A stretch of 5,320 nt of DNA from an uncultured Treponema sp. (GTDB lineage: Bacteria > Spirochaetota > Spirochaetia > Treponematales > Treponemataceae): positions 1-5,320 of the forward strand of contig CALDID010000082.1 in assembly GCA_937901865.1 (NCBI GenBank), in the 5' to 3' direction. Under the pieces are notes generated by a model. That model did not search any database, was not told the origin of the DNA, and worked only from the letters and a program-made list of their open reading frames with translations. How positions within the stretch are numbered: the first letter of the stretch is position 1; each line of letters begins with the position of its first letter. The position numbers were made by a program, and so were the translations under genes. Positions 4,995 to 5,320 of the stretch are shown in pieces.

Positions 4995-5254
4995 AAATTC
5001 AATTCGACGAAACTGCTTGGGAACAGATTACATACTGGATGGAACAAGATAAGAAGACTTTGAGAAAGATAAACAAACTTCTTGAAGATATTTCTCGAAA
5101 TGGTAATACTGGCTTAGGACATCCAGAACCTCTAAAAGACAATCTTTCTGGCTATTGGAGTCGAGAAATTGACAAAAAGAATCGTCTTATTTACAAAATA
5201 GAGGGGGATTCGATTACAGTTATTCAGTGTAAGAATCATTATGACGACAAATAA
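4991..5254 (+). CDS. yoeB: YoeB/Txe family mRNA interferase toxin
   Basis: This 87-residue RelE-fold toxin associates with the ribosome and cuts mRNA in the A site, halting translation when its antitoxin is lost. It aligns with E. coli YoeB along its whole length without gaps at the key points. The catalytic and substrate residues Glu46, Arg65, His83 and Tyr84 sit at the same numbers. They are embedded in GHPEPLKDNLSGYWSR (43-58), KKNRLIYKI (62-70) and the C-terminal HY (83-84), to which DDK is appended. The N-terminal FDETAWEQITYW.EQDKK helix also matches. The ATG overlaps the antitoxin stop as ATGA (4991-4994), which implies translational coupling; only a weak GAGG at 4977-4980 precedes it. 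All active-site residues are present, so the toxin is expected to be functional. Confidence 0.95.
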   Translation: MKIQFDETAWEQITYWMEQDKKTLRKINKLLEDISRNGNTGLGHPEPLKDNLSGYWSREIDKKNRLIYKIEGDSITVIQCKNHYDDK

Positions 5255-5275
5255 TCGATGATTTGTATTAGACCT

Positions 5276-5303
5276 GTTCGGAAACAGTATGTCAGTTCCG
5301 TAC
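5276..5303. repeat. Imperfect inverted repeat downstream of the toxin gene
   Basis: GTTCGGAAAC (5276-5285) and GTTCCGTAC (5295-5303) are inverted copies with one mismatch and one bulge around a nine-base loop. No T tract follows, so it is a poor intrinsic terminator. It may be part of a dispersed extragenic repeat cut by the window edge. The rest of 5255-5320 shows no gene or promoter. Confidence 0.4.
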
Positions 5304-5320
5304 TCGGCTTTATGTCATTG

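Noticed and set aside
5289..5320. Start of a further plus-strand gene at ATG 5289
   Set aside because: There is no ribosome site or promoter, it lies inside an inverted repeat, and only ten codons are visible.

Overview
The window is AT-rich bacterial DNA. The pairing of an EarP-type glycosyltransferase with an elongation factor P carrying arginine at residue 32, the low GC content, and a dispersed-type extragenic palindrome all fit a host-associated spirochaete, most likely a Treponema. That assignment is an inference from gene content and style; no rRNA or other marker gene is present.

Positions 1-2045 look accessory and rearranged. At the left edge a plus-strand reading frame of the T5orf172 (GIY-YIG-like) type stops abruptly. 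Its end overlaps the 3' end of a minus-strand acyltransferase-3 membrane protein, probably a surface-sugar O-acetylase. A 150-bp divergent spacer full of nested palindromes separates that gene from a small plus-strand XRE/Cro-type regulator. Behind the regulator (1648-2044) lie two overlapping open stretches that lack usable starts and look like one decayed gene with a one-base frameshift.

Positions 2046-4042 hold the best-understood part. earP (dTDP-rhamnose:EF-P arginine rhamnosyltransferase) is followed 26 bp later by efp, its substrate, and together they should rescue ribosomes stalled at polyproline stretches. Both genes have a sigma-70-like promoter placed so close to the start codon that transcripts would carry almost no 5' leader. 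After efp come an 18-bp tandem repeat that stays open in the efp frame, and a strong intrinsic terminator.

Positions 4011-4696 hold a 9-bp-stem palindrome, probably one copy of a dispersed repeat, lying directly against the start of a MarC-family membrane protein whose initiation site is not clear.

Positions 4705-5254 are a complete type II toxin-antitoxin operon. It has a strong extended -10 promoter overlapped by small dyads, an antitoxin with an uncommon N-terminus, and a YoeB-type mRNA interferase that keeps all key catalytic residues. The last 66 bp contain only an imperfect inverted repeat. No tRNA, rRNA, CRISPR array or complete insertion sequence is visible. The best candidates for something less described are the leaderless-looking promoters of the earP-efp pair, the non-Phd antitoxin paired with YoeB, and the in-frame repeat behind the efp stop codon.
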